A DNA stretch of 64,000 nt from Alteromonas hispanica (GTDB taxonomy: Bacteria; Pseudomonadota; Gammaproteobacteria; Enterobacterales; Alteromonadaceae). Made by a program: the position numbers and the translations under genes. Positions 8,817 to 18,633 of the stretch are shown one piece after another; the first letter of the stretch is position 1; every line of letters starts with the position of its first letter. The stretch spans positions 152,801-216,800 of the forward strand of contig NZ_JAAAWP010000006.1 of assembly GCF_010500915.1 (NCBI RefSeq), written 5' to 3'. Under the pieces are notes generated by a model. The model was not told the origin of the DNA. It saw only the letters and a program-made list of their open reading frames with translations, and ran no database searches.

Positions 8817-10272
8817 GGGCTTCTAACCTATTAACAAACTCCTGCATAATGATCATATAAAGCTCTTTACCTAAGTATAGGTCTTCCACTTTTGCCTCAA
8901 TACTAGGGTTGTCGTTTACTTCTATCACGTATACTTTGCCGTTGGCCTGCTTAATATCAACGCCATACAGGCTTTTACCTATCATTGAGCAGGCTTTAAT
9001 TGCCGCATCTAACACGGCCTTTGGCACCTCAAAGGTTGGCAGAGTTTCAAAACCACCCGACGTATTGGTTTTTGCATCATGGTTATATATTTGCCAATGC
9101 CCCCGCGCCATGTGATACCGACATGCGTAAATAGGTCGGCCATTTAATACGCCAATGCGCCAATCAAATTCGGTAAAGATATATTCTTGAACTAACACCA
9201 GTGCAGATTCGTTAAGCATGGTTTCAAGCTTATCTTTCAGCTCATCATTATCCTTTACTTTAAATACGCCCATTGAAAATGAGCTTTCTGGCAATTTCAG
9301 TACCATCGGAAAGCCAAATTCATCGGCTAGCATTTGGCACGTTGATGTCGTGTTGTCAGACACAAAGTGACTGCGTGGCGAGGGCACCTTGTGATAGCTA
9401 AACGCATCGTGCAAATACACCTTATTACAACATTTTAAAATGCTGGTCGCGTCGTCTATCACCACTAACCCTTCCTGCTCTGCCTTACGAGCAATATGAT
9501 AAGTTGGGTGGTTAATGGCGGTAGTTTCACGAATAAATAGCGCATCATAATGAGTAATGTTAGCTGCAGCTTGGGCCGCATTGACTACTTCAGCGTTAAT
9601 ACCAACGAGCTTTGCCGCTTTAATAAAATGCTTAATTGCTTTAGCGTCGCTAGGCGGTGTCGCTTCATTTTCATTACATAAAATCGCCATATCCCAGCGG
9701 GCTTGCTTTTGCTTACTTCCACGAAGCCAGGTTTTTTCTACGTAGTGTTGAAGCGCATCAGCTAATGCCGATTTATCCTCAGCGTTCGCCGTACACCAAT
9801 CGCCGAATGCTACCGTCATTACCGTAGCGCTCGATTGTTTACTTATCGAAACACGCAAAAAGGGCGCTGGAAAACGTTCGAAGGCAAACTTTGCGATTGC
9901 GCTCATTGACGCTTTTTTAGTTGTTCCAAAAAATACATCACAGCTACTGTCATCAATGGCTTCATCGCTCAACGATTTTGGTAGCGTACCGGTTTTCATT
10001 TGAAGCGACTGTTCTTCACTTTCAATAATCAAATTATTAATGGTATTCACGCTTGGCAGTACTTTGTGCGTGCGCGCTTCGGCTAACAATGAACAGTAAT
10101 AGCCCTTACTTAAATAGCGGTCGGTTGCGCACAAATTAATAACGCGCATTTTGCCTTCCCCACGCTTGGGGAATTGCGAAAGATATTGCTCAAAATCAAC
10201 CACTTCGCAGTTTTGAAAGTGCAGTTGATGAGCATCAGATAGTGAATCGACAACAATTAACGTTGTTATCAT
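8806..10272 (-). CDS. RimK-like ATP-grasp ligase with RLAN-type N-domain
   Basis: The 488-residue protein combines an N-terminal domain found in a RimK-like subfamily (MITTLIVVDSLSDAHQLHF...INLCATDRYLSKGYYCSLLAEARTHKVLPS) with a C-terminal ATP-grasp fold: a phosphate-binding loop region (MVLKLPESSFSMGVFKV), QEYIFTEFDWRIGVLNG, and the metal-binding IEVNDNPSIEAKVED. ATP-grasp ligases of this class join amino acids to a carboxylate by way of an acyl phosphate. The ATG at 10272 has GGAA 8 bases upstream and is preferred over a GTG at 10299. It is the upstream partner of the GNAT/C39 fusion gene. The substrate is unknown; RimK itself adds glutamate to ribosomal protein S6, but this long form is distinct. 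Confidence 0.85.
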   Translation of the reverse strand: MITTLIVVDSLSDAHQLHFQNCEVVDFEQYLSQFPKRGEGKMRVINLCATDRYLSKGYYCSLLAEARTHKVLPSVNTINNLIIESEEQSLQMKTGTLPKSLSDEAIDDSSCDVFFGTTKKASMSAIAKFAFERFPAPFLRVSISKQSSATVMTVAFGDWCTANAEDKSALADALQHYVEKTWLRGSKQKQARWDMAILCNENEATPPSDAKAIKHFIKAAKLVGINAEVVNAAQAAANITHYDALFIRETTAINHPTYHIARKAEQEGLVVIDDATSILKCCNKVYLHDAFSYHKVPSPRSHFVSDNTTSTCQMLADEFGFPMVLKLPESSFSMGVFKVKDNDELKDKLETMLNESALVLVQEYIFTEFDWRIGVLNGRPIYACRYHMARGHWQIYNHDAKTNTSGGFETLPTFEVPKAVLDAAIKACSMIGKSLYGVDIKQANGKVYVIEVNDNPSIEAKVEDLYLGKELYMIIMQEFVNRLEARGR

Positions 10273-10480
10273 TTTTAATTCCAAATAGGTACATGTCACA
10301 CACTACATGCGACATTGAGTTGATTGCGCGGAATATAGACTTTTTTGATGCTATATCAATGGATGGGAAGCAGTATTTAAATGAAATAATTTGTCCTTAA
10401 CGGTCATATTATTTTGCTCGTATTTATCTCTATTACTCCTAAACTTTGAAAGCTAAATTGAACGATTACTAGGAGACTAC

Positions 10481-10708
10481 ATGAAGTATTTAACATTATT
10501 AGCAAGTCTATTCTTATCTACATTAGCCATAGCTCAAGAACGACCTGTAGCTGATAAAGAATTAGTTTTAGAGTTAAAAGCCTATTGTATGGAGCTTGCA
10601 GAAGATGAAGGCACAGACAATAAGTCGCTAAATGAGTATCTACTAGACTGTATTAACGAGGAACTAGAAGCTGAGGGATACCAACCCATCACTGTAGTAC
10701 CAAGTTAA
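10481..10708 (+). CDS. small exported protein, unknown function
   Basis: The 75-residue product has a clear signal peptide (MKYLTLLASLFLSTLAIAQ) and a short acidic mature part with two cysteines (AYCMELAEDEG and YLLDCINEEL) that could form one disulfide. The start is supported by AGGAG 7 bases upstream. It is transcribed away from the RimK-like ligase gene. Whether it is a substrate of that system is speculation based on closeness and size only. Confidence 0.65.
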   Translation: MKYLTLLASLFLSTLAIAQERPVADKELVLELKAYCMELAEDEGTDNKSLNEYLLDCINEELEAEGYQPITVVPS

Positions 10709-10725
10709 ACCACCTCTTCTTGGTC

Positions 10726-10743
10726 AGCGGCTTAAGTGCCGCT
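10726..10743 (+). terminator. short hairpin after the small exported protein gene
   Basis: AGCGGC and GCCGCT pair around a 6-base loop 18 bp after the stop codon, followed only by GTTTG. The T run is weak, so this is a doubtful terminator. Confidence 0.35.
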
Positions 10744-10897
10744 GTTTGCCAACTTTTAAGGCCATAGTTGCAGTCAATAGTAAGGTTGCATCGCTTTGCT
10801 CTGGCGTTTATGATTTAACGAAAAATAAACAGTTAAGTAACAGCTCGCTAAAAATCTAGATAGCTATTCGCGCTGTATTTTCGTGAAAGGAGAAATT

Positions 10898-11530
10898 ATG
10901 AGCTGGGCAAGTAAAGGGCTATGTACCGTTGTTTTTCTTACATCGCTTGCGTTGGTGTATGCAATGGGCGAGACCAACTTAAATAGCTTTAACAATGTGA
11001 AAGACTCTATCGAGGAGATTTACGAAGATCGCCTTGTGGTTAACGGCATGATTTACGAGCTTGCTGGGTTCCTGCACGAAAAAGAAGTTGCACTTGCCTC
11101 TCAAAACTATGAGTTCTTTGCCAACCAAAACGCAAAAATCAACAAACAAGCTTTCGCCATTATTAACGCGTTCAAGAAAACCTATTTAACAGACTTTGAA
11201 GCCTTCACGCTAAATCATTTTGAAACCAGCTTTAATGAGCTTGTAGCGTTAGAAAAAGATATCCCATTCTCTGAAGACCAGCCAGCTGACTCCGCAGCCA
11301 TCGCAACACTGCTACTTGACCTTAAGGCATTAAATAGCGATTTAGATAAACTGTCTGATATTCAGCTCGCCGAAGGCAAGAACAAGTTAGCAATCAGCAA
11401 AAAAGCTGCTGAATCGATGAATACCTACCGTTCACTTGAGAAGTACTTTTTAATCATCACAGCGGGACTTATCTTTATCATTATTTTACTGCCTTCTTCG
11501 AAGGAAAAAGATGAGTTTGTCTCTGAGTAG
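10898..11530 (+). CDS. membrane-anchored four-helix-bundle sensor-like protein without output domain
   Basis: The 210-residue product has one membrane segment near the N-terminus (GLCTVVFLTSLALVYAM), about 150 residues of helical periplasmic domain, a second membrane segment (YFLIITAGLIFIIILLP) and a 10-residue charged tail. The outline matches the ligand-binding part of methyl-accepting chemotaxis proteins (4HB type), but no HAMP or signalling domain follows. The ATG at 10898 is chosen because AAGGAG lies 6 bases before it; a GTG 15 bases upstream is less likely. It could feed an adjacent signalling protein or act as a decoy sensor. Function is not recognised. Confidence 0.65.
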   Translation: MSWASKGLCTVVFLTSLALVYAMGETNLNSFNNVKDSIEEIYEDRLVVNGMIYELAGFLHEKEVALASQNYEFFANQNAKINKQAFAIINAFKKTYLTDFEAFTLNHFETSFNELVALEKDIPFSEDQPADSAAIATLLLDLKALNSDLDKLSDIQLAEGKNKLAISKKAAESMNTYRSLEKYFLIITAGLIFIIILLPSSKEKDEFVSE

Positions 11531-11624
11531 TTTTATCGCTGTGAGTTTAAAGCTGTGCAATTATAGCCGCAGATTTTAAGCTGTTAAGTAACTGCGGTGC
11601 GGTAATGGCAGCTTAAGAACAGGC

Positions 11625-13838
11625 TTATAACTTCACACCCAGCTTCTCGCGCATTTTTTGTTTTGCTAGCTCAACTTGAGAAAAGAATTCTTTGAAGAAG
11701 GGATGACCGAGTTCATCTTTATAAGCATAACGCAGTGCGGGGATATTAAACCAAACAAGATCTGGTCTATATGAATAGCTTTCTAACAAAGCCGAGGCTT
11801 GCTCATACTCCTTTGCAATAATGAGTAATTCTAATTCCCACCATTCGAGTACGTAGAATTGATTAGATTCGGGGTACTGCTTTTTATATTTCCGCAGTAC
11901 ATTTAAAGCCTTATGAGCTCTTGCAGTCGCTTCTTGATTTTCACCCAACTTTTTTAATATAAGAGCATAACCAACCACACTATGTATTTGCGGCAAAGTA
12001 TTTTCTGGTGGAATCAGTTCGTAAAATCGCTTTCGCAATTCAGATAATTTTTCCTCTTTTTGTGCCCGGTCAAAAAGTATCGAGGCATATATGCTACCGA
12101 GCTCAAAATGATCCTTTATTTGCATTCGCTCCCAAAGCTCCTCAAACTTGATTGCCGGCAGTTGATTGGGCGTAAAATAGGTATCAAGATAGGTATTAGT
12201 CGACCAGAACCCTTTACTATTCATATCAATACTGCTCATCAGTGATTGAGCGGTCGAGTGATCCTCTAAAAATGATAAACTAGTAATATAAGAGAAAATA
12301 TGTCGCTGATTCGGATTTTGCTCATAAAGCACCTTATATTTTTTAAAACTCGCTTCGAAATCCAGTGGTATTGTAAAAAAGTCAACATCTTCGGTAGCAG
12401 CCGTCGCAAAGAATTTTTTCGCTTTACCCGGCTCCAAGCACTTTAATATTAAGTACCGAATTTGATTTTGAAGCGTTTTTTCTGCGCCACTTATATCTAA
12501 ATTGCTGACATTCTCATTTATCTGTTCGCATGGCGTAAACGATGATATCAATGTGAGTATATAACCCTTTATAAAATAAGAATCGTAAGGGTAAGCGCGA
12601 ATTGCCTTGCGGTATAATTGCTGTGCTTTAGTAACTAAATATTCATAATCATCATATGTAACAGCTAAAGTGAACAGAGCATCTCGGTTAAGTGGGTCGA
12701 GCTCTAACGTACGCTCTGCCATTGCAGTTCTGTCCTCCTCGCTCGTACTAGCATTTTCTGTAAAAGAAACCTCCATCATGGCAACATACGCACCCAGCCC
12801 CAGTATTGCCGGCGCATCCGGATATTTTTGAAGCAATTCTTCTAATATATTAATTGCTTGCTTTATGCCCTCGCTAGTTCGGCGGTTGGCCAATGCTCTT
12901 GCTTTCACCAATTGCTCCACCTCGATATAACTTAGTTTATCTAATGCAGCTGAATAGCGGTCGTCTTTATGAATAAGATTGAGTTTAAGTGCGGCTGCAA
13001 CCTGATCACTCACTTCTTCTTGCAGCGTAAAAATATCTTTGAGGGTACGGTCAAAATTATCGGAAAATAAGTGGCTGCCAGTTTCGGCCTCAATAAGTTG
13101 CACAGTTATGCGCAAATTGTTGCCGCTTTTTCGCACGCTACCCTCAATGAGATAATCTGCGTCAAGCTCATTGGCAATAATCTTCAGGTCTTTGTTTACG
13201 CCCTTATAAGCAAAGCTAGACGTACGCCCCAGCACTTTTAGCTCGCGAATACGCACTAGCGTATTAAGTAATTCTTCTGTTAACCCATCAACAAAGATGT
13301 CTTGGTCGTCTTCGGTACTCAGATTTAAGAAAGGCAATACTGCTAAAACTTTGACTTCTTCTGCCTGCGAGTCCGCTTCAACGTTTTGCGCCAGAAGTTC
13401 GCTTGATGCAGCGGGCTCGTTTTCGTTGGCCGATACACTTTGATTTTCAGCAGCAGACGAGACCGAAGCTGGCTTTGCTGTGGCAGGCGATGTTGAAAGC
13501 CATATTTTATCTACAGCAACATAAGCAATCAAAAGCACAATAAGCGTTACTAAAAGGCGATTTATTTTTTGTCCGGTTTCGTGTGCAATTGAAACTTCAT
13601 CGGGAACTTTGCGGGTCGGCTTTACGCCTTCGGGGGTAAGCTCGAAGGCCCATGCAAAAATGCAGGCTACGGGCAAACCTATGATAAGTACAACGGTAAC
13701 ACCGGTTCCAAAAGCAGTGGGCAGCTTTAAGTAAGGAGAGACCACAGCAATAACTTGTAAAATAAGCCATGCCGTTACCATATACACGCTGGCTACTTTT
13801 ACCACGTTGCGGCGCTTTAACTCAGTGATAAACGACAT
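11625..13838 (-). CDS. membrane-anchored TolB-like/TPR protein
   Basis: The 737-residue protein starts with a conserved SFITELKRRNVVKVASVYMVTAWLILQ helix pair and a second membrane region (FGTGVTVVLIIGLPVACIFAWAFELTPEGVKPT), a third segment near residue 100 (LLVTLIVLLIAYVAV), a low-complexity Ala/Ser/Glu linker, a TolB-amino-terminal-like alpha/beta domain (VLAVLPFLNLSTEDDQDIFVDGLTEELLNTL...GRTSSFAYKG...YLIEGSVR) and a long C-terminal helical region of TPR type. Relatives are often labelled adenylate-cyclase-like or winged-helix TPR proteins, but no cyclase or DNA-binding domain is seen here. The ATG at 13838 has AAAGGA just upstream and is preferred over 13859. The role is unknown, possibly scaffolding at the inner membrane. 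Confidence 0.75.
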   Translation of the reverse strand: MSFITELKRRNVVKVASVYMVTAWLILQVIAVVSPYLKLPTAFGTGVTVVLIIGLPVACIFAWAFELTPEGVKPTRKVPDEVSIAHETGQKINRLLVTLIVLLIAYVAVDKIWLSTSPATAKPASVSSAAENQSVSANENEPAASSELLAQNVEADSQAEEVKVLAVLPFLNLSTEDDQDIFVDGLTEELLNTLVRIRELKVLGRTSSFAYKGVNKDLKIIANELDADYLIEGSVRKSGNNLRITVQLIEAETGSHLFSDNFDRTLKDIFTLQEEVSDQVAAALKLNLIHKDDRYSAALDKLSYIEVEQLVKARALANRRTSEGIKQAINILEELLQKYPDAPAILGLGAYVAMMEVSFTENASTSEEDRTAMAERTLELDPLNRDALFTLAVTYDDYEYLVTKAQQLYRKAIRAYPYDSYFIKGYILTLISSFTPCEQINENVSNLDISGAEKTLQNQIRYLILKCLEPGKAKKFFATAATEDVDFFTIPLDFEASFKKYKVLYEQNPNQRHIFSYITSLSFLEDHSTAQSLMSSIDMNSKGFWSTNTYLDTYFTPNQLPAIKFEELWERMQIKDHFELGSIYASILFDRAQKEEKLSELRKRFYELIPPENTLPQIHSVVGYALILKKLGENQEATARAHKALNVLRKYKKQYPESNQFYVLEWWELELLIIAKEYEQASALLESYSYRPDLVWFNIPALRYAYKDELGHPFFKEFFSQVELAKQKMREKLGVKL

Positions 13839-13961
13839 GCGAGTCCTTTTGCTGTACAAAATACACTCAACCAGTATAGGTAGAATCTATGGTAGATACT
13901 AGCCTTTAATGTACATATCTAATTTGTCATGGATTGCTGTAGCATCGGCGGGAGAAATAGC

Positions 13962-15143
13962 TTACACCACCTGCCCGGCTGCCCAGCCACTGCTCCACGC
14001 CCATTGAAAATTGTAGCCCCCTAGCCAGCCGGTGACATCCACTACTTCACCAATAAAATAGAGCCCTTCCACGTTGTTGGCCATCATGGTTTTTGACGAC
14101 AGTTCATTGGTATTCACGCCGCCAATAGTGACCTCAGCTGTGCGATAACCCTCTGTGCCGTTTGGCTTGATATGCCAGTTTTCTAACGTGTTTGCGATAC
14201 TCTCGCATTCCCCGTGAGAGAGTTGCTTCACAGGCACGTTGCGCCATTCGTTTAACTCGATAAAACTTTGCGAAACACGTTTAGGGAAAATTTTATTTAA
14301 GCAGGTAGCGAGCAACGCATCAGGAGTTTGTGCCCTCGCGTTATTTAATAGCTCGTGAGGGTCGTTATCGGGAGTAGTGTTAATACTTAACGTATCCCCT
14401 GCTTCCCAATAGCTGGATATTTGTAGCATAGAAGGGCCACTCAGCCCTCGGTGGGTAAACAGCATAGCTTCTTTAAAGGTAGTGTCGTTACAGCTTGCAT
14501 AAACATCTACTGCAACACCGCTCAAATCCGCCAGTGTTTCTTTGTCTTTGTCATGCAAGGTGAATGGCACCAGTGCGGCTCGGGTTGGCAACACATTTAA
14601 GCCAAACTGCTCAGCAATTTTGTAACCGAAAGGCGTAGCGCCTAATTTGGGCATACTTAACCCGCCGGTAGCAATTACCAAGGATTCGCACTGGTAATCA
14701 CCATTACTGGTAGTGAGTGAATACCCACTTTCACTTTTTTCTACAGAAAGAATGTCACAGCGAGTGGTGACGGTCACCTGCGCCTTTTCGCATTCTTTAA
14801 GCAATAAATTTACAATGTCTTTTGCACTGTCGTCACAAAACAATTGGCCAAGGGTTTTCTCGTGATAAGCAATGCCGTGCTCGGCAACTAAGCTAATGAA
14901 ATCCCACTGGGTATATCGACTCAGGGCAGACTTACAAAAATGGGGGTTTTGCGAAAGGAAGTTCTCTGGGCCTGCGTACATATTGGTGAAATTGCAGCGC
15001 CCACCACCAGACATTAGGATTTTGCGCCCTACCTTTTTGGCGTGATCAAGTACTTCTACGCTACGCCCTCTTGCTCCCGCTTGCGCAGCACAAAAAAGAC
15101 CTGCAGCTCCTGCACCAATAACAATAACGTCGCGCTTAATCAC
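13962..15143 (-). CDS. YhiN/BaiN-type FAD-dependent flavoprotein
   Basis: The 393-residue protein has an N-terminal dinucleotide-binding motif (VIVIGAGAAGLFCAAQAG), the family motif KVGRKILMSGGGRCNFTN, a middle insert, and the C-terminal FAD signature GLYFIGEVVDVTGWLGGYNFQWAWSSGWAAGQ. These define the HI0933/YhiN family of flavoproteins; some members act in reductive bile-acid chemistry, but most have no known substrate. The GTG at 15143 begins five residues before the FAD motif, as in E. coli YhiN, and has AGGG upstream. The longer frame to 15209 adds a cysteine-rich stretch unlike the family and is rejected. Confidence 0.85.
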   Translation of the reverse strand: MIKRDVIVIGAGAAGLFCAAQAGARGRSVEVLDHAKKVGRKILMSGGGRCNFTNMYAGPENFLSQNPHFCKSALSRYTQWDFISLVAEHGIAYHEKTLGQLFCDDSAKDIVNLLLKECEKAQVTVTTRCDILSVEKSESGYSLTTSNGDYQCESLVIATGGLSMPKLGATPFGYKIAEQFGLNVLPTRAALVPFTLHDKDKETLADLSGVAVDVYASCNDTTFKEAMLFTHRGLSGPSMLQISSYWEAGDTLSINTTPDNDPHELLNNARAQTPDALLATCLNKIFPKRVSQSFIELNEWRNVPVKQLSHGECESIANTLENWHIKPNGTEGYRTAEVTIGGVNTNELSSKTMMANNVEGLYFIGEVVDVTGWLGGYNFQWAWSSGWAAGQVV

Positions 15144-15371
15144 ACTTATACACCCTAGGTTTTCACTTAAAAGCGGGGGGTTAAAACAACAGCAAATACA
15201 CTCCCACATCGGCGGCGAATTATACGTTATATCGGGACACGTACAATGTCTGTGCTAATTCCATGAAGAATTTAATAGAAAGGCTTACACAGAAAAGCGT
15301 CTAAAGTTTACTTCTTTCTTTATCAAAAGAGCGCTAAGCTCTAGATATTACACTAGTGATAGGTTCAAAGC

Positions 15372-15587
15372 GTGGCAATAACATCTAATCTTAGCCAAAT
15401 AGATCGATTTATACGTGGTGTCATAGGCGTTGCGGTTACCGGATTTGCACTGTTCAATGGCAACCTCATCGAAGATGTCTTCATTGAAATATTGCTTGGT
15501 ATTTTTGGATTATTAAATCTTATCTCTTTAGTGTTTGGCTGGTGCCCTGTTTATCAACTAGCCGGTATAAGCACTAAATCAGATTAA
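15372..15587 (+). CDS. DUF2892-type small inner membrane protein
   Basis: The 71-residue product has two hydrophobic helices (GVIGVAVTGFALFNG and FIEILLGIFGLLNLISLVFG) followed by WCPVYQLAG, the hallmark of the DUF2892/YgaP-type membrane domain, often linked to rhodanese proteins. The start is GTG, with TAGGTT about 8 bases upstream. No rhodanese gene is nearby. Function unknown. Confidence 0.75.
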   Translation: MAITSNLSQIDRFIRGVIGVAVTGFALFNGNLIEDVFIEILLGIFGLLNLISLVFGWCPVYQLAGISTKSD

Positions 15588-15608
15588 CGTCATCGTCGAG
15601 CTGTAAAT

Positions 15609-17519
15609 TTGGAACTACTTTCAAAACTTCCCCGTGATACAACCATGCGTTCAAGGCTTATCTTGGCGTGTTTAACTGTGTCTGTGCTTATTTCCGCAAT
15701 CTATGTCACCGTTTCGTATCGGCTAACGTCAGATATGGCGATTAAAGCGGAGTTGAATAGCATGAGGGTTGCACTCGCTTTCTTAGAAAAAGAGGTGCAG
15801 ACCAACGAGACACTGGCGCCTAGTTACTTACAAAGCATTGGCGCATTGCTTGAAGAAAAAGATATCGCGTCGGTTATTAGGGTTCAATACAAGGAAAAAG
15901 AAAGAAATTTTTCTCATCAAATTAGTAAGCTCGAAAGTACTACACTTTTAAACAATATTGATGGCAACTTAGCGGAATCTGAAAACTCAGAACGCATAAT
16001 TTCACTCAATGAAACACGCTACCTGTGGTATCAAGTACGTACCGAACGCTTCTCCGCCACCTTTATTAAAGAAACAGTTATTCTTGATGATGCGCGCCGG
16101 CTTATGGCTAAAAGGCTTATCATTACTACCTTTATAGTATTTTGGATAGCAGTATGGCTGGCCCTAACACTATCATCTATTATCGCAAAGCGCGCGGACG
16201 AGATTAACGGTACGTTAAAGAAGCTAGCCACCCACGATACGTTAACCGAACTTCCTAATATTTTATATCTGAAAGAGATACTAACTGCTTTCGATGTCAA
16301 AGAACGCAACAAACCAGTCAAAAGTGAAAGCTGCCTTCTGGTTATCGACTTAGATAAATTTAAAGACGTTAATGATGCCTTTGGGCACAGTACAGGCGAC
16401 CAACTGCTTAACGCCGTATCTAAGCGTATACTGGCTTCGCTAGACCCAACTTGCACACTCATCCGCGTTGCAGGTGATGAATTCGTCGTTTGGGCGCCAA
16501 ATTACACCATTGATAAAGGGAAAGAGCTCGCCAAGCGTATTGTGGCCGTGTGCGACACCAGCTTACCTTTCAACGGTCTTGAATTGAGCATTGGCGCAAG
16601 TATAGGCTTTTCGCATTATCCATCGCACACCCGTAACGTAGAAACGCTCATATCATATGCAGATACTGCGATGTATAAAGCGAAAAAACAGCGCAGTGGC
16701 TGGGAACTATATGACGTTCAAAGTGCGCTAAATAACGAACGAGATATGATGCTTCGAGGCGCATTGAATAACGCAATGGACAGCCGTCAGATCATATTAC
16801 ATTTTCAGCCTAAGATAGATATGCGAACCGGAAGCGTTTTAGGCGTTGAGGGGCTATGTCGTTGGCAACACCCTGAACTTGGTCTGCTTACACCGTTTGC
16901 GTTTATCGATCTGATTGAACACAGCGGAAAAGTGCAGGCCTTTGGACGTTATATAATTCAAAGCGCACTTGAGCATGCAAAAGCGTGGAAGCAGGAGCAG
17001 CTTAATGTGCCTATTGCAATTAACTTATCGCCTTACAACTTACTCGACCCACAGTTGCCAAACTACATTTCGCAGTTGCTCAACGAATACAATTTACCCG
17101 CCGATGTACTAGAAATTGAGCTTACAGAAAACGAAACGTGTCTAAATATAGTTCATATTCAATCGGCACTTAACGAAGTTAAAAAGCTTGGGGTAGAAGT
17201 TGCCATAGATGACTTTGGTACGGGTATGAGTTCGTTGGCTTATCTAGATAGCCTCAATGCTAATACTATTAAAATAGACAAAGCCTTTATTGATGATGTA
17301 GATACGAATCGCGGACATAGAGCTATAGTTTCAGCGGCTGTGACTTTGGCGAAATCCTTCGATTGCAAGGTGGTTGCAGAAGGTGTAGAAACGAAAGAAC
17401 AAGCTGACATGTTGGTTTCTTTAGGATGCTATATTGCTCAAGGCTACTATTTTGCCAAACCAATGCCGGAGGACAATATAAAACAGTTCATTCAAAACAG
17501 TAAGAGCCCGCAAAAATAA
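15609..17519 (+). CDS. GGDEF-EAL cyclic-di-GMP enzyme with periplasmic sensor
   Basis: The 636-residue protein has a membrane segment (LILACLTVSVLISAIYVTVSY), a periplasmic part of about 140 residues, a second membrane segment (LIITTFIVFWIAVWLALTL), a GGDEF domain (LVIDLDKFKDVNDAFGHSTGDQLL, signature AGDEF) and a C-terminal EAL domain. In the EAL domain the signature reads EGL, but the metal and catalytic residues seem present (NLSP, ELTEN, DDFGTGMSSLAYL, IKIDKAFI), so phosphodiesterase activity is likely. The GGDEF half has no RxxD inhibition site and could be active, or serve only to bind GTP. It begins with TTG at 15609; an ATG at 15645 is an alternative. It should adjust c-di-GMP in response to a periplasmic cue. 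Confidence 0.88.
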   Translation: MELLSKLPRDTTMRSRLILACLTVSVLISAIYVTVSYRLTSDMAIKAELNSMRVALAFLEKEVQTNETLAPSYLQSIGALLEEKDIASVIRVQYKEKERNFSHQISKLESTTLLNNIDGNLAESENSERIISLNETRYLWYQVRTERFSATFIKETVILDDARRLMAKRLIITTFIVFWIAVWLALTLSSIIAKRADEINGTLKKLATHDTLTELPNILYLKEILTAFDVKERNKPVKSESCLLVIDLDKFKDVNDAFGHSTGDQLLNAVSKRILASLDPTCTLIRVAGDEFVVWAPNYTIDKGKELAKRIVAVCDTSLPFNGLELSIGASIGFSHYPSHTRNVETLISYADTAMYKAKKQRSGWELYDVQSALNNERDMMLRGALNNAMDSRQIILHFQPKIDMRTGSVLGVEGLCRWQHPELGLLTPFAFIDLIEHSGKVQAFGRYIIQSALEHAKAWKQEQLNVPIAINLSPYNLLDPQLPNYISQLLNEYNLPADVLEIELTENETCLNIVHIQSALNEVKKLGVEVAIDDFGTGMSSLAYLDSLNANTIKIDKAFIDDVDTNRGHRAIVSAAVTLAKSFDCKVVAEGVETKEQADMLVSLGCYIAQGYYFAKPMPEDNIKQFIQNSKSPQK

Positions 17520-17604
17520 AGCGCGCCAACCTTATCTGTTGAGTTTTGCAGCTACTTACAATCTGAAGGCAATTTGTAGGCTTAGCCATCAAAAGAGCAT
17601 TTCA

Positions 17605-18633
17605 CTACCGTGGAAATACAGCTAATGGATGGGTGGTAATCAAGCTCATATGGGCTCGCTCACCAGGCTTTATGGCATTTTCGTGGCTTACTCTCACTTT
17701 CAGCTGACTTCCGTTATCGAGCATAACTGCATACAAGCGACTTTCACCCTCATAGCGTACCCAGTCTACGGTACCGTTTGGCGAGGCATGACTTGCATCT
17801 AAACTTAAGTCATCGGGTCTTACCAATAAATCTACGTCGCCATGAGCATTTTGGAGCGGTGTTCCAGGAACATTGCCGATATCCGTAATAACGGTGTTAT
17901 CTACATTGTTTTCGCTATTGTCGAATTGAGCCTTCAGAAAGCTAGCTTCGCCCATAAAGCGGGCCACAAAACGACTGTTCGGCGTTGAATAACACACTTC
18001 CGGCGTGTCTAACTGCTCTAATACGCCTTTATTCAGTATACCTATTCTGTCGCCCACACTGAGAGCTTCTTCTTGATCGTGAGTAACCCAAATAGCGGGG
18101 ACATCGGCTTTTTTAAGGGCATCTCGAATTTCCCAGCGCAAGCTATCTTTCAGCGCTGCATCTAGGTTAGACAGCGGCTCATCTAGTAGAACAAACGCTG
18201 GCTCATGAGCAAGTGTACGGGCTAATGCCACCCGCTGCTTTTGACCGCCAGACAAACTGGCAGGCTTTACATTGCGAAAGTTATCCAACCCCAACAGTGT
18301 TAGCCAATGATCGGCAAGGGACGTGTCTTTTAAACGGAAACACACATTTTGCTGCACAGTTAGATGCGGAAACAAAGCAAAATCTTGAAACACCATTCCC
18401 ACGTTGCGCTTTTCTGGCGGAACATGCTTCGCAGGAGTACTTACCCAATTACCTAAGCGTACTTCGCCCTCTGAAACAGGAATTAGCCCTGCTAATGCTT
18501 GTAATATGGTGGTTTTTCCACAGCCTGTAGGCCCCACCAACATGAGAATCTCGTCTTGACCAAGTTCTAAATTTAACTTGTCGACTACTCGGGTAGCCCC
18601 ATAATTCACTGACAAATTACTTACACTTAGCAT
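17605..18633 (-). CDS. fbpC: iron(III) ABC transporter ATP-binding protein (FbpC-like)
   Basis: The 342-residue ATPase has Walker A (GPTGCGKTT), Q-loop (VFQDFALFPHLTV), ABC signature (LSGGQKQRVALARTL), Walker B (FVLLDEPLSNLD) and the H-loop (WVTHDQEEAL), then a C-terminal TOBE-like regulatory domain. It powers uptake through the FbpB-like permease. Its start overlaps the permease stop by one base (TAATG). The gene order with a periplasmic binding protein and a Fur-box-like site upstream of the operon supports ferric iron as the substrate. Confidence 0.88.
   Translation of the reverse strand: MLSVSNLSVNYGATRVVDKLNLELGQDEILMLVGPTGCGKTTILQALAGLIPVSEGEVRLGNWVSTPAKHVPPEKRNVGMVFQDFALFPHLTVQQNVCFRLKDTSLADHWLTLLGLDNFRNVKPASLSGGQKQRVALARTLAHEPAFVLLDEPLSNLDAALKDSLRWEIRDALKKADVPAIWVTHDQEEALSVGDRIGILNKGVLEQLDTPEVCYSTPNSRFVARFMGEASFLKAQFDNSENNVDNTVITDIGNVPGTPLQNAHGDVDLLVRPDDLSLDASHASPNGTVDWVRYEGESRLYAVMLDNGSQLKVRVSHENAIKPGERAHMSLITTHPLAVFPR

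Noticed and set aside
11531..11624. CCGCAG...CTGCGG pairing as a terminator
   Set aside because: The 6-bp arms are separated by a long loop and no T run follows.
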